Shown here piece after piece: positions 9,333 to 17,952 of a DNA stretch of 64,000 nt. Position 1 is the first letter of the stretch. Each line of letters opens with the position of its first letter. The stretch covers positions 54,030-118,029 of the forward strand of contig NZ_FCOJ02000020.1 in assembly GCF_001545035.1 (NCBI RefSeq), given 5' to 3'. Source of the DNA: Caballeronia glebae. Its GTDB lineage: Bacteria; Pseudomonadota; Gammaproteobacteria; Burkholderiales; Burkholderiaceae. A program made the translations under genes and the position numbers. The notes below the pieces were generated by a model. That model searched no databases. It saw nothing but the letters and a program-made list of their open reading frames with translations, and was not told the origin of the DNA.

Positions 9333-10760
9333 ATGAGGAGCATGAGCAATACGGCCGTCCAGCACGGCGGCACGGCCACGACAGTCGCGGACGCAAACGC
9401 GGCCGCCCACGCGGTCACGAAAGGATCGATCATCGCGCGCATCGAGCGGCTGCCATTCAACGCGATGCAGGTACGGGCGCGGATTCTGATCGGCGCGGCG
9501 ACGTTCTTCGATGGCTTCGATGTCATCGTCATCGCGGCGACCTTGCCGCTGCTCATCCAGCGATGGGGACTTACGCCGGGACAGGTCGGCTTTCTGATCG
9601 CGTCGGGATCGATCGGGCAACTGATCGGAGCGTTCCTGTTCCCGTCGCTCGCGGAACGCTTCGGGCGCGTGCGGTCGATCGCGTGGAGCTCGGGCATCAT
9701 CGGCCTGACGAGCATCGCGTGCGGATTCGCGCCTTCGTTCGCGGTGTTCGTCGCGTTGCGCATCGTGCAAGGGCTCGGGCTCGGCGGCGAGTTGCCCGTC
9801 GCGGCGACGTACATCAACGAGATCACGCGCGCGCATGGACGGGGCCGCTTCGTGCTGCTCTACGAGATCGTGTTTCCGATCGGCCTGCTCGCGTCGAATG
9901 CGCTCGGCGCGTGGATCGTGCCGCGCTTCGGCTGGGAAACGATGTACTTCATCGGCGGCGTGCCGCTCGTGCTCTTCTTCCTGTTGCGCACGCTGGTGCC
10001 GGAGTCGCCGCGCTGGCTCGGTGAGCGCGGTCGCATGAGCGAAGCGGGCGAAGCGCTCGGCGCGTTCGAAGCGACCGTGAAAGAGCCGCTGCCGCCGCTC
10101 GCCAATCTCGCCGAATTCGAAGCGATGGCGAATCGTCATCCGAAGCGCCGTCGTCTCGATCTGATCGGGCCGGCGTATATGAAGCGCACGATCGCGGTCG
10201 CGCTGCTGTGGATGACGTGCGGCGTGCTGCAGTATGGCCTCTCGACATGGCTCCCGACGATCTACAAGACGGTCTATCACGCGCCGTTGCAGCTCGCGTT
10301 GAATCTCGCGGTGGCGGCCTCGGTGCTCGGCGTCATCGGCTCGCTGACGTGCGCGCTGATCGTCGACAAGGTCGGGCGCAAGCCGGTCATCAACTGGTCG
10401 TTTGTGTTGTGCGCGGTGTCGCTGGTGTGCGCGGGCGTGTTCGTCACGCAGTCGGTGTATGTGGTCGCGACTTTCTGCGCGCTCGCGCTCGGTTTCATGG
10501 CTTGCGGCTTCATTACCGCTTACGTTTATACGCCGGAGCTGTATCCCACGAGCATCCGCGCATTCGGATGCGGCCTCGGCGGCGCATGGCTCAAGATCGC
10601 GGCGATCTTCGCGCCCGCGCTCGTCGGCAAGACGTTGATGGGCGGGAACATGAACATCGCGTTCTATGCGCTCGCGGTCGTGCCGGTCGTCGCGGCTGCG
10701 GCGGTGCATTTCATGGGCATCGAGACGAAGGGCAAGGTGCTGGAGCAGTTGGAGGTGTGA
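9333..10760 (+). CDS. MFS transporter, aromatic acid:H+ symporter (AAHS) type
   Basis: A 475-residue, 12-helix major facilitator. The first membrane segment contains FFDGFDVIVIAATLP, with the DGxD pattern typical of the AAHS branch (PcaK, BenK and relatives). The loop after helix 2 carries a RFGRVRS motif. The ATG at 9333 is preceded by GGGAG; a second ATG at 9342 is an equally possible start and would remove three residues. As the last gene of the operon it should import the aromatic acid handled by the preceding enzymes. A strong hairpin terminator follows 45 bases later. Confidence 0.88.
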   Translation: MRSMSNTAVQHGGTATTVADANAAAHAVTKGSIIARIERLPFNAMQVRARILIGAATFFDGFDVIVIAATLPLLIQRWGLTPGQVGFLIASGSIGQLIGAFLFPSLAERFGRVRSIAWSSGIIGLTSIACGFAPSFAVFVALRIVQGLGLGGELPVAATYINEITRAHGRGRFVLLYEIVFPIGLLASNALGAWIVPRFGWETMYFIGGVPLVLFFLLRTLVPESPRWLGERGRMSEAGEALGAFEATVKEPLPPLANLAEFEAMANRHPKRRRLDLIGPAYMKRTIAVALLWMTCGVLQYGLSTWLPTIYKTVYHAPLQLALNLAVAASVLGVIGSLTCALIVDKVGRKPVINWSFVLCAVSLVCAGVFVTQSVYVVATFCALALGFMACGFITAYVYTPELYPTSIRAFGCGLGGAWLKIAAIFAPALVGKTLMGGNMNIAFYALAVVPVVAAAAVHFMGIETKGKVLEQLEV

Positions 10761-10805
10761 GGGGATTGGTTTTGCTCACTCTTCGTATTGCCTCTTGAAA
10801 ACGAC

Positions 10806-10841
10806 AACGCCGGAGCGCCCCGCAAGGGGCGCTCCGGCGTT
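10806..10841. terminator. Bidirectional intrinsic terminator
   Basis: A perfect 16-base-pair inverted repeat (10806-10821 with 10826-10841) closes on a GCAA tetraloop. The ends are A/T-rich (AAC on one arm, GTTTAAAC on the other), so it can terminate both the MFS transcript (+) and the convergent tssC transcript (-). It separates the catabolic operon from the secretion locus. Confidence 0.85.
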
Positions 10842-10864
10842 TAAACAAACGCTATCGCGAAGAA

Positions 10865-12418
10865 TCAGCTCTTCGCTTTCGGCATCTGCGAAACCAGCGA
10901 CAAGCCGATATCCATGCCTTCCACCTGGAAGTGCGGCACGATGAAGAGCTTGATCCGGAAGAAGCCCGGGTTGTCTTCGATATCTTCGACCGTCACCTTC
11001 GCCTCGCGCAGGGGATGCGATGCCTGAAGTTCGTCGCCCGGATCTTTCATCTCCGTGACGAGACTCTTGATCCAGTTGTTGAGTTCCAGTTCAAGCAGAC
11101 GCCGGTCCTTGGTCGTGCCGATGTTCTCGCGCTGAATCAGCTTCAGGTAATGCGCAATGCGCGACAGCAGGAAGATGTACGGCAGACGCGCGTTGATGCG
11201 GCTGTTCGCGGTCGCTTCCTTGGTCTCGTAGAGCGCGGGCTTCTGCGTCGAATTAGCCGAGAAGAAGCACGCGAAATCGTGGTTCTTGTAGAACGAGAGC
11301 GGAATGAAGCCGAGGTTCGCGAATTCGAATTCGCGCGTCTCGGGAATCAGCACTTCGGTCGGGATCTTCGGCTGAACGCCGGTGCCGAGGTCATACAGAT
11401 GCACCGGAAGATCTTCGACCTTGCCGCCCGCCTGCGGACCGCGAATCTGCACGCACCAGCCGTTGTTCACGAAGCTGCGCGTCATGTTCGCCGCGAACGC
11501 GAACGACGCATTCACCCACAGATAACGATCGTGGTCCGGGCCCTTCACCTGCTCTTCGTAGTTGAAGGCACGCACGGGCGTCGTGTCCTTGCCGTACGGC
11601 AGGCGACCGAGCACGCGCGGCATCACGAGGCCGACGTACCGCGCGTCGTCCGTGTCGCGGAAGCTCTTCCATTTGACGTATTCGGCGCGGTCGAAAAAAT
11701 TGCCGATGTCCTGAATTGCAGCGACTTCTTCCATCGACTTCTTGCCGAAGAAAGCCGAGCCCACCGAGCCGATGAACGGCATGTGCGCCGCGGCCGCCAC
11801 CTTCGAGATATTGCGCAACAACGCCACGTCCTGCGGCGAGTTGGCGAACTCGAAATCGCTGACGATCGCGCTGATCGGCTGGCCGCCCGGCGTGTCGTAC
11901 TCTTCGACGTAGGTCAGGCGATACAGGCCGCTCTGGATCAACTCCGGCGCGTCTTCGAAGTCGCGGACCAGCGCGTCCTTCGATACGTCCAGCACTTCGA
12001 TACGCGCGTTCTTACGGAAATCCGTGCGCGACACGAGCATCTTGAGACCGCGCCAGCGGCCTTCGAGCGCCTGGAATTCCGGATTGTGCATGACCGAATC
12101 GAGCTGCCGGCTGATCTGTCGATCGAGTTGACCGATGAAGAAGTCGAGCAGCGACTTGTCGAGACGATCCACGGGCTTGCTCGTCTGCGCGACGAGATCG
12201 AGGAACGCGCCCATGCCGCGCGCGAGGCGCTCGTCGGCGGATGCTTCGGAAAGCATGTCGTTGTCGCGGAATGCCTCCAGCGGACGCGCCTCCGCCACCG
12301 GGCTCAGATTGATCTTGTTGCAAAGCGACGCATAGACGCTGTCGCCATAAGACTCTTGCGGAGCATCGAGCACGACGGTTTCGCCTGCGGTGCTCGCGCG
12401 CACTTGTTGCTTACTCAT
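10865..12418 (-). CDS. tssC: Type VI secretion contractile sheath large subunit TssC
   Basis: A 517-residue TssC (VipB/ImpC/EvpB) protein. The family core is visible from GRWRGLKMLVSRTDF through VSDFEFANSPQDVALLRNISKVAAAAHMPF, and the C-terminal part includes LLSRIAHYLKLIQRENIG and the gp18-like ending FFRIKLFIVPHFQVEGMDI. It polymerises with TssB into the cytoplasmic sheath that propels the Hcp tube. It lies 56 bases downstream of tssB on the same strand and is almost certainly co-transcribed with it. Confidence 0.96.
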   Translation of the reverse strand: MSKQQVRASTAGETVVLDAPQESYGDSVYASLCNKINLSPVAEARPLEAFRDNDMLSEASADERLARGMGAFLDLVAQTSKPVDRLDKSLLDFFIGQLDRQISRQLDSVMHNPEFQALEGRWRGLKMLVSRTDFRKNARIEVLDVSKDALVRDFEDAPELIQSGLYRLTYVEEYDTPGGQPISAIVSDFEFANSPQDVALLRNISKVAAAAHMPFIGSVGSAFFGKKSMEEVAAIQDIGNFFDRAEYVKWKSFRDTDDARYVGLVMPRVLGRLPYGKDTTPVRAFNYEEQVKGPDHDRYLWVNASFAFAANMTRSFVNNGWCVQIRGPQAGGKVEDLPVHLYDLGTGVQPKIPTEVLIPETREFEFANLGFIPLSFYKNHDFACFFSANSTQKPALYETKEATANSRINARLPYIFLLSRIAHYLKLIQRENIGTTKDRRLLELELNNWIKSLVTEMKDPGDELQASHPLREAKVTVEDIEDNPGFFRIKLFIVPHFQVEGMDIGLSLVSQMPKAKS

Positions 12419-12474
12419 TGATTGTCCTCTCGGGAAAGCTTTGTCGATTGAAGCGTGCGGAAGGCTGACGCGGC

Positions 12475-12987
12475 TCAGGCGTGGCCTTCGGGCTGCGTCG
12501 CCGCGGTGGCGATCTGCGAGAGTTCGCCGCGCAGTTTCTCCGAGAGTTCCTTGTTCTTCAGGATCTTCTCGAATTCCCGACGGAACGTGCCGTTATCCAG
12601 CAGATTCGACTTGAGATCGCGCAGCAGATTGCGCACGGCCAGCAGCGCCTGCAGTTCCGGAATCTGACGCGCCACCTGTTGCGGCTCGAAGTCCTTCAAC
12701 GAACGGAACGAGAGATTGATCGGCATTTCGGAGCCGTCGCTCGCGAGCGTGTTCTCGGCTGCGAACTTCAGGTCCGGCGCGTAGTCGGCGAGGACTGCGT
12801 CGAAGTTGTTCTTATTGATGTTGACCTTTTTGCGCTCGGCAAGCGGCGCCTGCTCGCGTCCCGCGCTGAAGTCACCCGCGACCAGCAGCTTGAGCGGCAA
12901 TTCGACTTTCTTTTGCGCGCCGCCCGTGTGCAGATCGAGCGTTATCGAAACACGGCTTTTTGGAATTTCCCTCTGGAAGCTATCCAT
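12475..12987 (-). CDS. tssB: Type VI secretion contractile sheath small subunit TssB
   Basis: A 170-residue TssB (VipA/ImpB) protein. Recognisable features are the N-terminal ITLDLHTGGAQKKVELPLKLLVAGDFS segment, the NINKNNFDAVLADYAPDL stretch and the SFRSLKDFEP motif. The ATG at 12987 is preferred over a GTG six bases earlier because AAGGAG (bases 12993-12998) lies five bases upstream of the ATG and abuts the GTG. It is the first gene of the leftward arm, transcribed away from tssK across a long AT-rich spacer. Confidence 0.95.
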   Translation of the reverse strand: MDSFQREIPKSRVSITLDLHTGGAQKKVELPLKLLVAGDFSAGREQAPLAERKKVNINKNNFDAVLADYAPDLKFAAENTLASDGSEMPINLSFRSLKDFEPQQVARQIPELQALLAVRNLLRDLKSNLLDNGTFRREFEKILKNKELSEKLRGELSQIATAATQPEGHA

Positions 12988-13477
12988 CAACACTCCTTAA
13001 TACGTTGATCAAATACAAATCGAAGCCAAGGCACCATCTCGATCACCTTTCACATTACGATCGTGAATCGGGTTCGCGCGCCCGGCTTGCCATTTCCGCT
13101 TTATTTTTCAAACATATTAGAACAGGTTTCCACTCGATCCAAAAGAATCTCACGATGTCCTGATTATTTTGCATGACTCGCGACCAGAATCCCGATTACC
13201 ATTTATAAACAATGACTTTCGTCTGCATTCCTTTGCTATTCGTCTTGATGAACCCGCTTTTCGAGACGAAAACAGACATTAATTGACAATTCGAAAATCG
13301 ACTTAAGCCTTCTCAAAAATAACCCCGCATTATTCACTTATCCGCAAGTGCCTGTTCTCGATAGACTTTCGCCTTTACATTCTATTTATAGTTCATTCAT
13401 TCCAAAGGTATACGAATCACTTCTTCGAAGATAGAATCCGGCCTTACATAACCCAATAAGTATAGCGAAGCAAATTC
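12988..13477. other. AT-rich divergent intergenic region between tssB and tssK
   Basis: This 490-base stretch holds no gene I can support. It is visibly much richer in A and T than its flanks, especially 13090-13460, with runs such as CTTTATTTTTCAAACATATT and many short A and T tracts. It must hold the promoters for both arms of the secretion locus. I could not find a convincing sigma-54 or sigma-70 promoter pair by eye. The composition fits a region bound by H-NS-type silencers, but that is inference. Confidence 0.7.
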
Positions 13478-14830
13478 ATGCGGATCGACAAACCGCTGTG
13501 GCACGAAGGCCTGATTCTCACGCAGCAGCATTTTCAGCAACAGGAACGGTGGGCGGAGTTCGCCCTGGGTCAGTTCACGACGGCGGCGCTCGCGCAACCG
13601 TGGGGAACGATCGCCGTGGAAGTCGACGAAGACGCGCTCGCCGCCGGTCGCCTCAAGCTGTCGCGGCTCAAGCTGCGCTTTCCCGACGGTACGCCTATCG
13701 ATACGTCGATCGCACAGCCGTTGCCTCCCGCGCGCGATCTCACGCAAGGAGTGAATGCCGAGCGCCAAAGCGTGACGGTGCTGGCCGCCCTCGCGCTGCC
13801 CGACGCCAACGGCAACAACTGCCGCATGGACGAGACGACCCTCACGCGTCCGCGCCGGTCCTATCGCGAGTTCGTCAAAGTTGTCGACACGAACGGCACG
13901 GATGAAAGCGAGATCGCCGCGGAGCGTCATGCCGTGCGTCTGTTGTTCGACTTCGAACCGCACGCCGACGACACCGTTTGCGCCATCGCGCGCCTGACCC
14001 GCTCCACGAGCGGCCAGTTCCAGCTGGACCGGCGCTACGTGCCGCCTTGCCTGTCGCTGGGCGCTCATGCGCTGCACGTCGAGCGCATCGGCCGGATCGC
14101 CGACATTCTGCTGGCGAAGAGCCTTGCGCTCGGCGCACGGCGGAGCGAACGCATCGAGCAGGTGGCCGAATACGGCGTTGCCGACGTGCAGTTGTTCTGG
14201 CTTCTGCACTGCATTCACGCCGCGTGGCCAAAGTTGCGATTCCTCGCATCGAATCCGAATCTGCCGCCCGAGCGGCTGTATACGGTTCTGGCCGAACTCG
14301 CCAGCGCATTGATGACGTTTTCCACGAGTTCGCAGCTCACGGATATCCCGTCTTACGATCACGGCCGCGCGGACGAAGTCTTCGCGGAGATCGAAACGAT
14401 GATCCGCAATCTGCTGGACGCGATCATCCCGTCGCGCGTCGTGCCCGTCGATCTCGTGCACGAGAACGCCACGACGTGGCGCGGCAAGATTCTCGACACG
14501 CGCATCGCCGAGGGCGCCGCCGACTGGTATCTGTCGGTCAGTTCGACGCTGCCCGCATTCGAGCTCGTCGAGCGGATTCCGCAGCTATGCAAGGTCGGCG
14601 CGCCCGACGAGGTCGATCGCATCGTCAATTCCGCTCTGGCGGGCATCGCGCTGAAGGCCGCTCAGCGCGTGCCGGCGGCCATTCCCGTGCGCCTCGACAA
14701 CCAGTACTTCGCGCTCGATGTCACGAGTCCCGCGCACGCGCGCATGCTGGCCGCCCGGGCATGCCAGATCTATCTGCCGACATCCGTGCCGGACGTCTCG
14801 CTCGAACTCTACGCGGTGCTGCGCTCATGA
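13478..14830 (+). CDS. tssK: Type VI secretion baseplate subunit TssK
   Basis: A 450-residue TssK. The N-terminal signature is KPLWHEGLILTQQHFQQQERW, and the C-terminal receptor-binding part includes VPVRLDNQYFALD and ends with a short ELYAVLR strand. TssK trimers join the cytoplasmic baseplate to the TssL-containing membrane complex. It opens the rightward arm, and its stop overlaps the tssL start (ATGA), so the two are translationally coupled. Confidence 0.95.
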   Translation: MRIDKPLWHEGLILTQQHFQQQERWAEFALGQFTTAALAQPWGTIAVEVDEDALAAGRLKLSRLKLRFPDGTPIDTSIAQPLPPARDLTQGVNAERQSVTVLAALALPDANGNNCRMDETTLTRPRRSYREFVKVVDTNGTDESEIAAERHAVRLLFDFEPHADDTVCAIARLTRSTSGQFQLDRRYVPPCLSLGAHALHVERIGRIADILLAKSLALGARRSERIEQVAEYGVADVQLFWLLHCIHAAWPKLRFLASNPNLPPERLYTVLAELASALMTFSTSSQLTDIPSYDHGRADEVFAEIETMIRNLLDAIIPSRVVPVDLVHENATTWRGKILDTRIAEGAADWYLSVSSTLPAFELVERIPQLCKVGAPDEVDRIVNSALAGIALKAAQRVPAAIPVRLDNQYFALDVTSPAHARMLAARACQIYLPTSVPDVSLELYAVLRS

Positions 14831-15555
14831 ACATGCTGTCTACGCCTTCCGCACACCCGAGGCTCGTCGAGCTGGCGCCGGGCGTCACGTCGTCTTCCCT
14901 CGCCGGCATCCGCGATCTGCTTCGCGACACCGCGCTCTTCGTCGTGAATTTGTCGACGGGCGGCTCCGCTGCAGACTTCGCCGCGTTGCGTACACGCTGC
15001 ACGTCCATGATCGCGGACCTGGGCGCGGCGCTCGATCGCCGCGGCTATCCGCAAGACGTGTGCGAGGACGCGCTGAAGGCGCAATGCGCGCTGCTCGACG
15101 AGACGGCGCTGCATCATCTCTCCGATAAAGACAAGCCGCAGTGGTCCGCGCATCCGTTGCAAGTCGAGCAGTTCCAGCAGCACGATGGCGGTGAACGCGT
15201 ATTCGATCGGCTGGAGTTCCGCATGCGCGAGCGCTCGCCGCAGGTCGACCTGCTGGAGTGCTATGCGGCGATTCTCGGTCTGGGATTTGTCGGCAGATAT
15301 GCAGTCAACGGCAAGAGCCAGCGCCAGGCGCTCATCGACGAGCTTAACGCGCTGATCGAACGCCTTCGCCCCGAAGGCGAGCGCTCCCTCGTCATCGATC
15401 GGCCGGGCCGGCGTTTCGGCAACTGGGTTCGGCGCGTCTCGCCCTGGGCCATCGCCGGAATCGCCTGCGTGGTCGCGCTCGCTATCTGGTTCATCTGGCA
15501 CATAGCGCTCGATGTGCAGCTCGCGGCGCTGATTCCGAACGCAGTCAAACCGTGA
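14827..15555 (+). CDS. tssL: Type VI secretion membrane-complex protein TssL, DotU/IcmH type
   Basis: A 242-residue TssL of the short form without a fused peptidoglycan-binding domain. The cytoplasmic DotU core includes the DALKAQCALLDETALH and VDLLECYAAILGLGFVGRY segments, and a single C-terminal transmembrane helix lies at about residues 207-226. The ATG at 14827 overlaps the tssK stop. The peptidoglycan-anchoring role that some TssL proteins carry is probably supplied by the OmpA-domain protein encoded next, with which it overlaps by four bases. Confidence 0.93.
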   Translation: MNMLSTPSAHPRLVELAPGVTSSSLAGIRDLLRDTALFVVNLSTGGSAADFAALRTRCTSMIADLGAALDRRGYPQDVCEDALKAQCALLDETALHHLSDKDKPQWSAHPLQVEQFQQHDGGERVFDRLEFRMRERSPQVDLLECYAAILGLGFVGRYAVNGKSQRQALIDELNALIERLRPEGERSLVIDRPGRRFGNWVRRVSPWAIAGIACVVALAIWFIWHIALDVQLAALIPNAVKP

Positions 15556-17240
15556 GCGCCATGCAAAGACTGGGTTATCCGGCGCGCACCATCGTCGTCT
15601 TCGCGGCGCTGCTCGCGCTCGCCGTGCACTGGTTCGTGCAGCCGTTCGGCAAGGAATGGATCTGGCTTTCCACGGTCGGCATTCTGATCGTCGCGGCGTG
15701 TCTCGTCGGCTGGCGCACGCGGCAACTGTCGCGCGCGCGCCGCAGCAGCGCGGACCTCCTTACGGCGCTGGGCGCCGCGACCGTCGATATTCCGCTCAAC
15801 CTGCGCACCCGCATGCCGCTCGTGCTCGTCACGGGCGATGCGCTCGCCTCGATCTTCGATCACGGCGCGGGCAAGCCGCGTCTCGTGCTCATCGGCGATG
15901 GCGCGATCTGGCTGCGCGTGGATCGCCCTCAGGATCTGCCGGGCGTCGCGCTCGCGATGCGCCAGTGGCGCGACGGCCAGCCGCCCGACGGCGTCGTGCT
16001 GAGCATGGCGCCCGCGCTGCACGCCGACGCCGATGTCCTCTCGCAAAGCCTGCGCGTGGTGCGTCAGGCGCTCGCCGATGCTTCGCGCATCGTGAGTGCG
16101 CGTCTTCCGGGTTACGTCGCCGTGTATCAGCGTCTGACGCGGCTCGCGCCCGCCGATGCGAACGCCGCGCTCCGATGGCACAGCGTCTCGTCGGCTACGC
16201 CGCTCATCGACGCACAGCGCATCGAAGCGGTCATCCGGAATGCCGAAAGCGAAGCCCGCCGTCAAGCCGGCGATCGCTATGCGTCCGCCCATGCCGCCGC
16301 GCTGGCGTCGATCATCGGCTGGACGCAACGCGTGGTGTTCGGCACGCTGACCGATCCGCGCCAGCCGGCGACGCCCTGGGCGCTTTATGGCGCGGGCTGG
16401 ATCGACTGCGGACCCGCGAGCGACGCGACCAGGCCGTGGGAGCAGGATGTGCAGCGGCAGACGTGCATCGCACCCGCGAGCGTCGATGCAACACCCGCCC
16501 CGTGGCCGTTGCCGCAATCGTTGATCGAGGCGATGCCGCGTCGCATCCCGGCCTCGCCGCGCGCGAAGGCTTTCGCGCATGCCATCGGCATCACGGCGCT
16601 GGCCGCCGGCCTCGCCTTCCTCGGCTCGGGCCGCCACAATGCGGCGCTGCTCGACCGCGTACAAGCGAATCTGGCGCGCTTCGCGTCGCTCACGCCGGAT
16701 CACGACGCCGCTCGCCGTGACGCGTTGCAGGCGCTCGTCGCCGATCGCGACGAACTGGATCGCTATGCGCGCACCGGCGTGCCGCTCAGGTTGTCGTTCG
16801 GGCTGTATCACGGCGCGCAGCTTCTGCCCGCGTTGAACACCGCGATCGCCAGCTACCAGCCGCCGCCCCCGCCCGCCGTAGTGACGCTCGACAGCATGTC
16901 GCTCTTCGACAGCGGCAAGGCTCAATTGAGGCTCGGCTCGACGCGCACGCTCGTCGACGCCGTCGAAATGATCAAGTCGCATCCGGGCAAGCGGATACTC
17001 GTCGCGGGCCATACGGACAACGTGGGCGACGCCGCGAGCAATTTGAAGCTATCGAACGCGCGCGCCGCGGCCTTGCGCGACTGGCTGATCGAAGCCTCGG
17101 GCATTCCGGCGACGCAATTCGCGGTTCAGGGTTACGGCGACACGCGGCCCATCGTCGCGAATGACACGCCCGAAGGCCGCGCGAAAAACCGTCGCGTCGA
17201 AATTACGCTGGTGCCGGACAGCGCGAACGGCTCAAACTGA
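15552..17240 (+). CDS. Inner-membrane protein with TssM-like topology and a C-terminal OmpA peptidoglycan-binding domain
   Basis: A 562-residue protein starting at GTG 15552, which overlaps the tssL stop; an ATG at 15561 is the alternative. Two N-terminal membrane helices (about 12-30 and 36-54) are followed by a cytoplasmic domain of about 290 residues, a third helix near 344-362, and a periplasmic part ending in an OmpA domain (about 445-555) with AGHTDNVGDAASNLKLSNAR and NRRVEITL. Helix order resembles the front of TssM. At the place where many TssM proteins have a Walker A loop this protein reads VLVTGDALASIF, with no GxxxxGK. It probably anchors the secretion membrane complex to peptidoglycan. 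Confidence 0.8.
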   Translation: MSAMQRLGYPARTIVVFAALLALAVHWFVQPFGKEWIWLSTVGILIVAACLVGWRTRQLSRARRSSADLLTALGAATVDIPLNLRTRMPLVLVTGDALASIFDHGAGKPRLVLIGDGAIWLRVDRPQDLPGVALAMRQWRDGQPPDGVVLSMAPALHADADVLSQSLRVVRQALADASRIVSARLPGYVAVYQRLTRLAPADANAALRWHSVSSATPLIDAQRIEAVIRNAESEARRQAGDRYASAHAAALASIIGWTQRVVFGTLTDPRQPATPWALYGAGWIDCGPASDATRPWEQDVQRQTCIAPASVDATPAPWPLPQSLIEAMPRRIPASPRAKAFAHAIGITALAAGLAFLGSGRHNAALLDRVQANLARFASLTPDHDAARRDALQALVADRDELDRYARTGVPLRLSFGLYHGAQLLPALNTAIASYQPPPPPAVVTLDSMSLFDSGKAQLRLGSTRTLVDAVEMIKSHPGKRILVAGHTDNVGDAASNLKLSNARAAALRDWLIEASGIPATQFAVQGYGDTRPIVANDTPEGRAKNRRVEITLVPDSANGSN

Positions 17241-17337
17241 CATCGTGAATCGATTCCCGAAGTTCTCTCTTCGGGATCTTGTCGCTCAGAGACTTGTTTT
17301 CTGAGCATTGCTTGGCAGTACCAAAGAGGAGTAGTAA

Positions 17338-17823
17338 ATGGCAATTCCTGCATACATGTGGCTCAAGGATGACGGCGGCGCCGACATCAAGGGTTCCGTC
17401 ACCGTGCAAGGCCGTGAAGGCAGCGTCGAGATCGTCGAGTTCAATCACGGCGTGCATATCCCGACCGATGGCAACACCGGCAAGCTCACCGGCACGCGCG
17501 TGCACGCGCCGGTCACGCTGACCAAGGAAACCGATTCGTCCACGCCGTATCTGTACAAGGCTGTGACGAGCGGTCAGACGCTGAAGTCGGTCGAGATCAA
17601 GTGGTACAAGATCGACGACGCGGGCAAGGAGAAGGAATACTTCAACACCAAGCTCGACAACGTCAAGGTCGTCGCAGTGCGTCCGAAGATGCTCGACATC
17701 AAGAATCCGGATTTCGAGAAGCACAACCATCTGGAAGAGGTCGAACTGCGCTACGAGCAGATCACCTGGTCGTTCAAGGACGGCAACATCATCCACAAGG
17801 ACACGTGGAACGAGCGCGCGTAA
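17338..17823 (+). CDS. tssD: Type VI secretion tube protein Hcp (TssD)
   Basis: A 161-residue Hcp of the Hcp1 class. It begins MAIPAYMWLKDDGGADIKG and contains the family segments VEIVEFNHGVHIPTD, TGTRVHAPVTLTKETD and the C-terminal LRYEQITWSFKDGNIIHKD. Hexamers stack into the inner tube, and Hcp is also an export marker. A clear GAGGAG precedes the start. It is followed by its own intrinsic terminator, which would let hcp be made in excess over clpV. Confidence 0.97.
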   Translation: MAIPAYMWLKDDGGADIKGSVTVQGREGSVEIVEFNHGVHIPTDGNTGKLTGTRVHAPVTLTKETDSSTPYLYKAVTSGQTLKSVEIKWYKIDDAGKEKEYFNTKLDNVKVVAVRPKMLDIKNPDFEKHNHLEEVELRYEQITWSFKDGNIIHKDTWNERA

Positions 17824-17863
17824 GCGGCTCGAATAATCGGCTCATGACAACGTGAGCCGTCGA

Positions 17864-17893
17864 AGCCGGCCCGCTTTGCGGGCTGGCTTTTTC
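17864..17893 (+). terminator. Intrinsic terminator after hcp
   Basis: An 11-base stem (17864-17874 with 17878-17888, one G-T pair) closes on a TTT loop and is followed by a T-rich tail (TTTT then C). It lies 41 bases after the hcp stop and 60 bases before clpV, so it likely attenuates read-through and gives hcp a separate, more abundant message. Confidence 0.8.
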
Positions 17894-17952
17894 TTCTGCA
17901 AATCGCCCAGCCCCGTACGCATTCATTCATTCACCTCGGCACGAGATTTCAT

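Noticed and set aside
9078..10709. A long open reading frame on the - strand opposite the MFS gene
   Set aside because: It is rich in Arg, His and Asp, has no recognisable motif, and mirrors a clear MFS gene. It is a GC-rich shadow, as are similar frames at 2693-4636 (-), 18826-20370 (-) and 53106-55361 (+).
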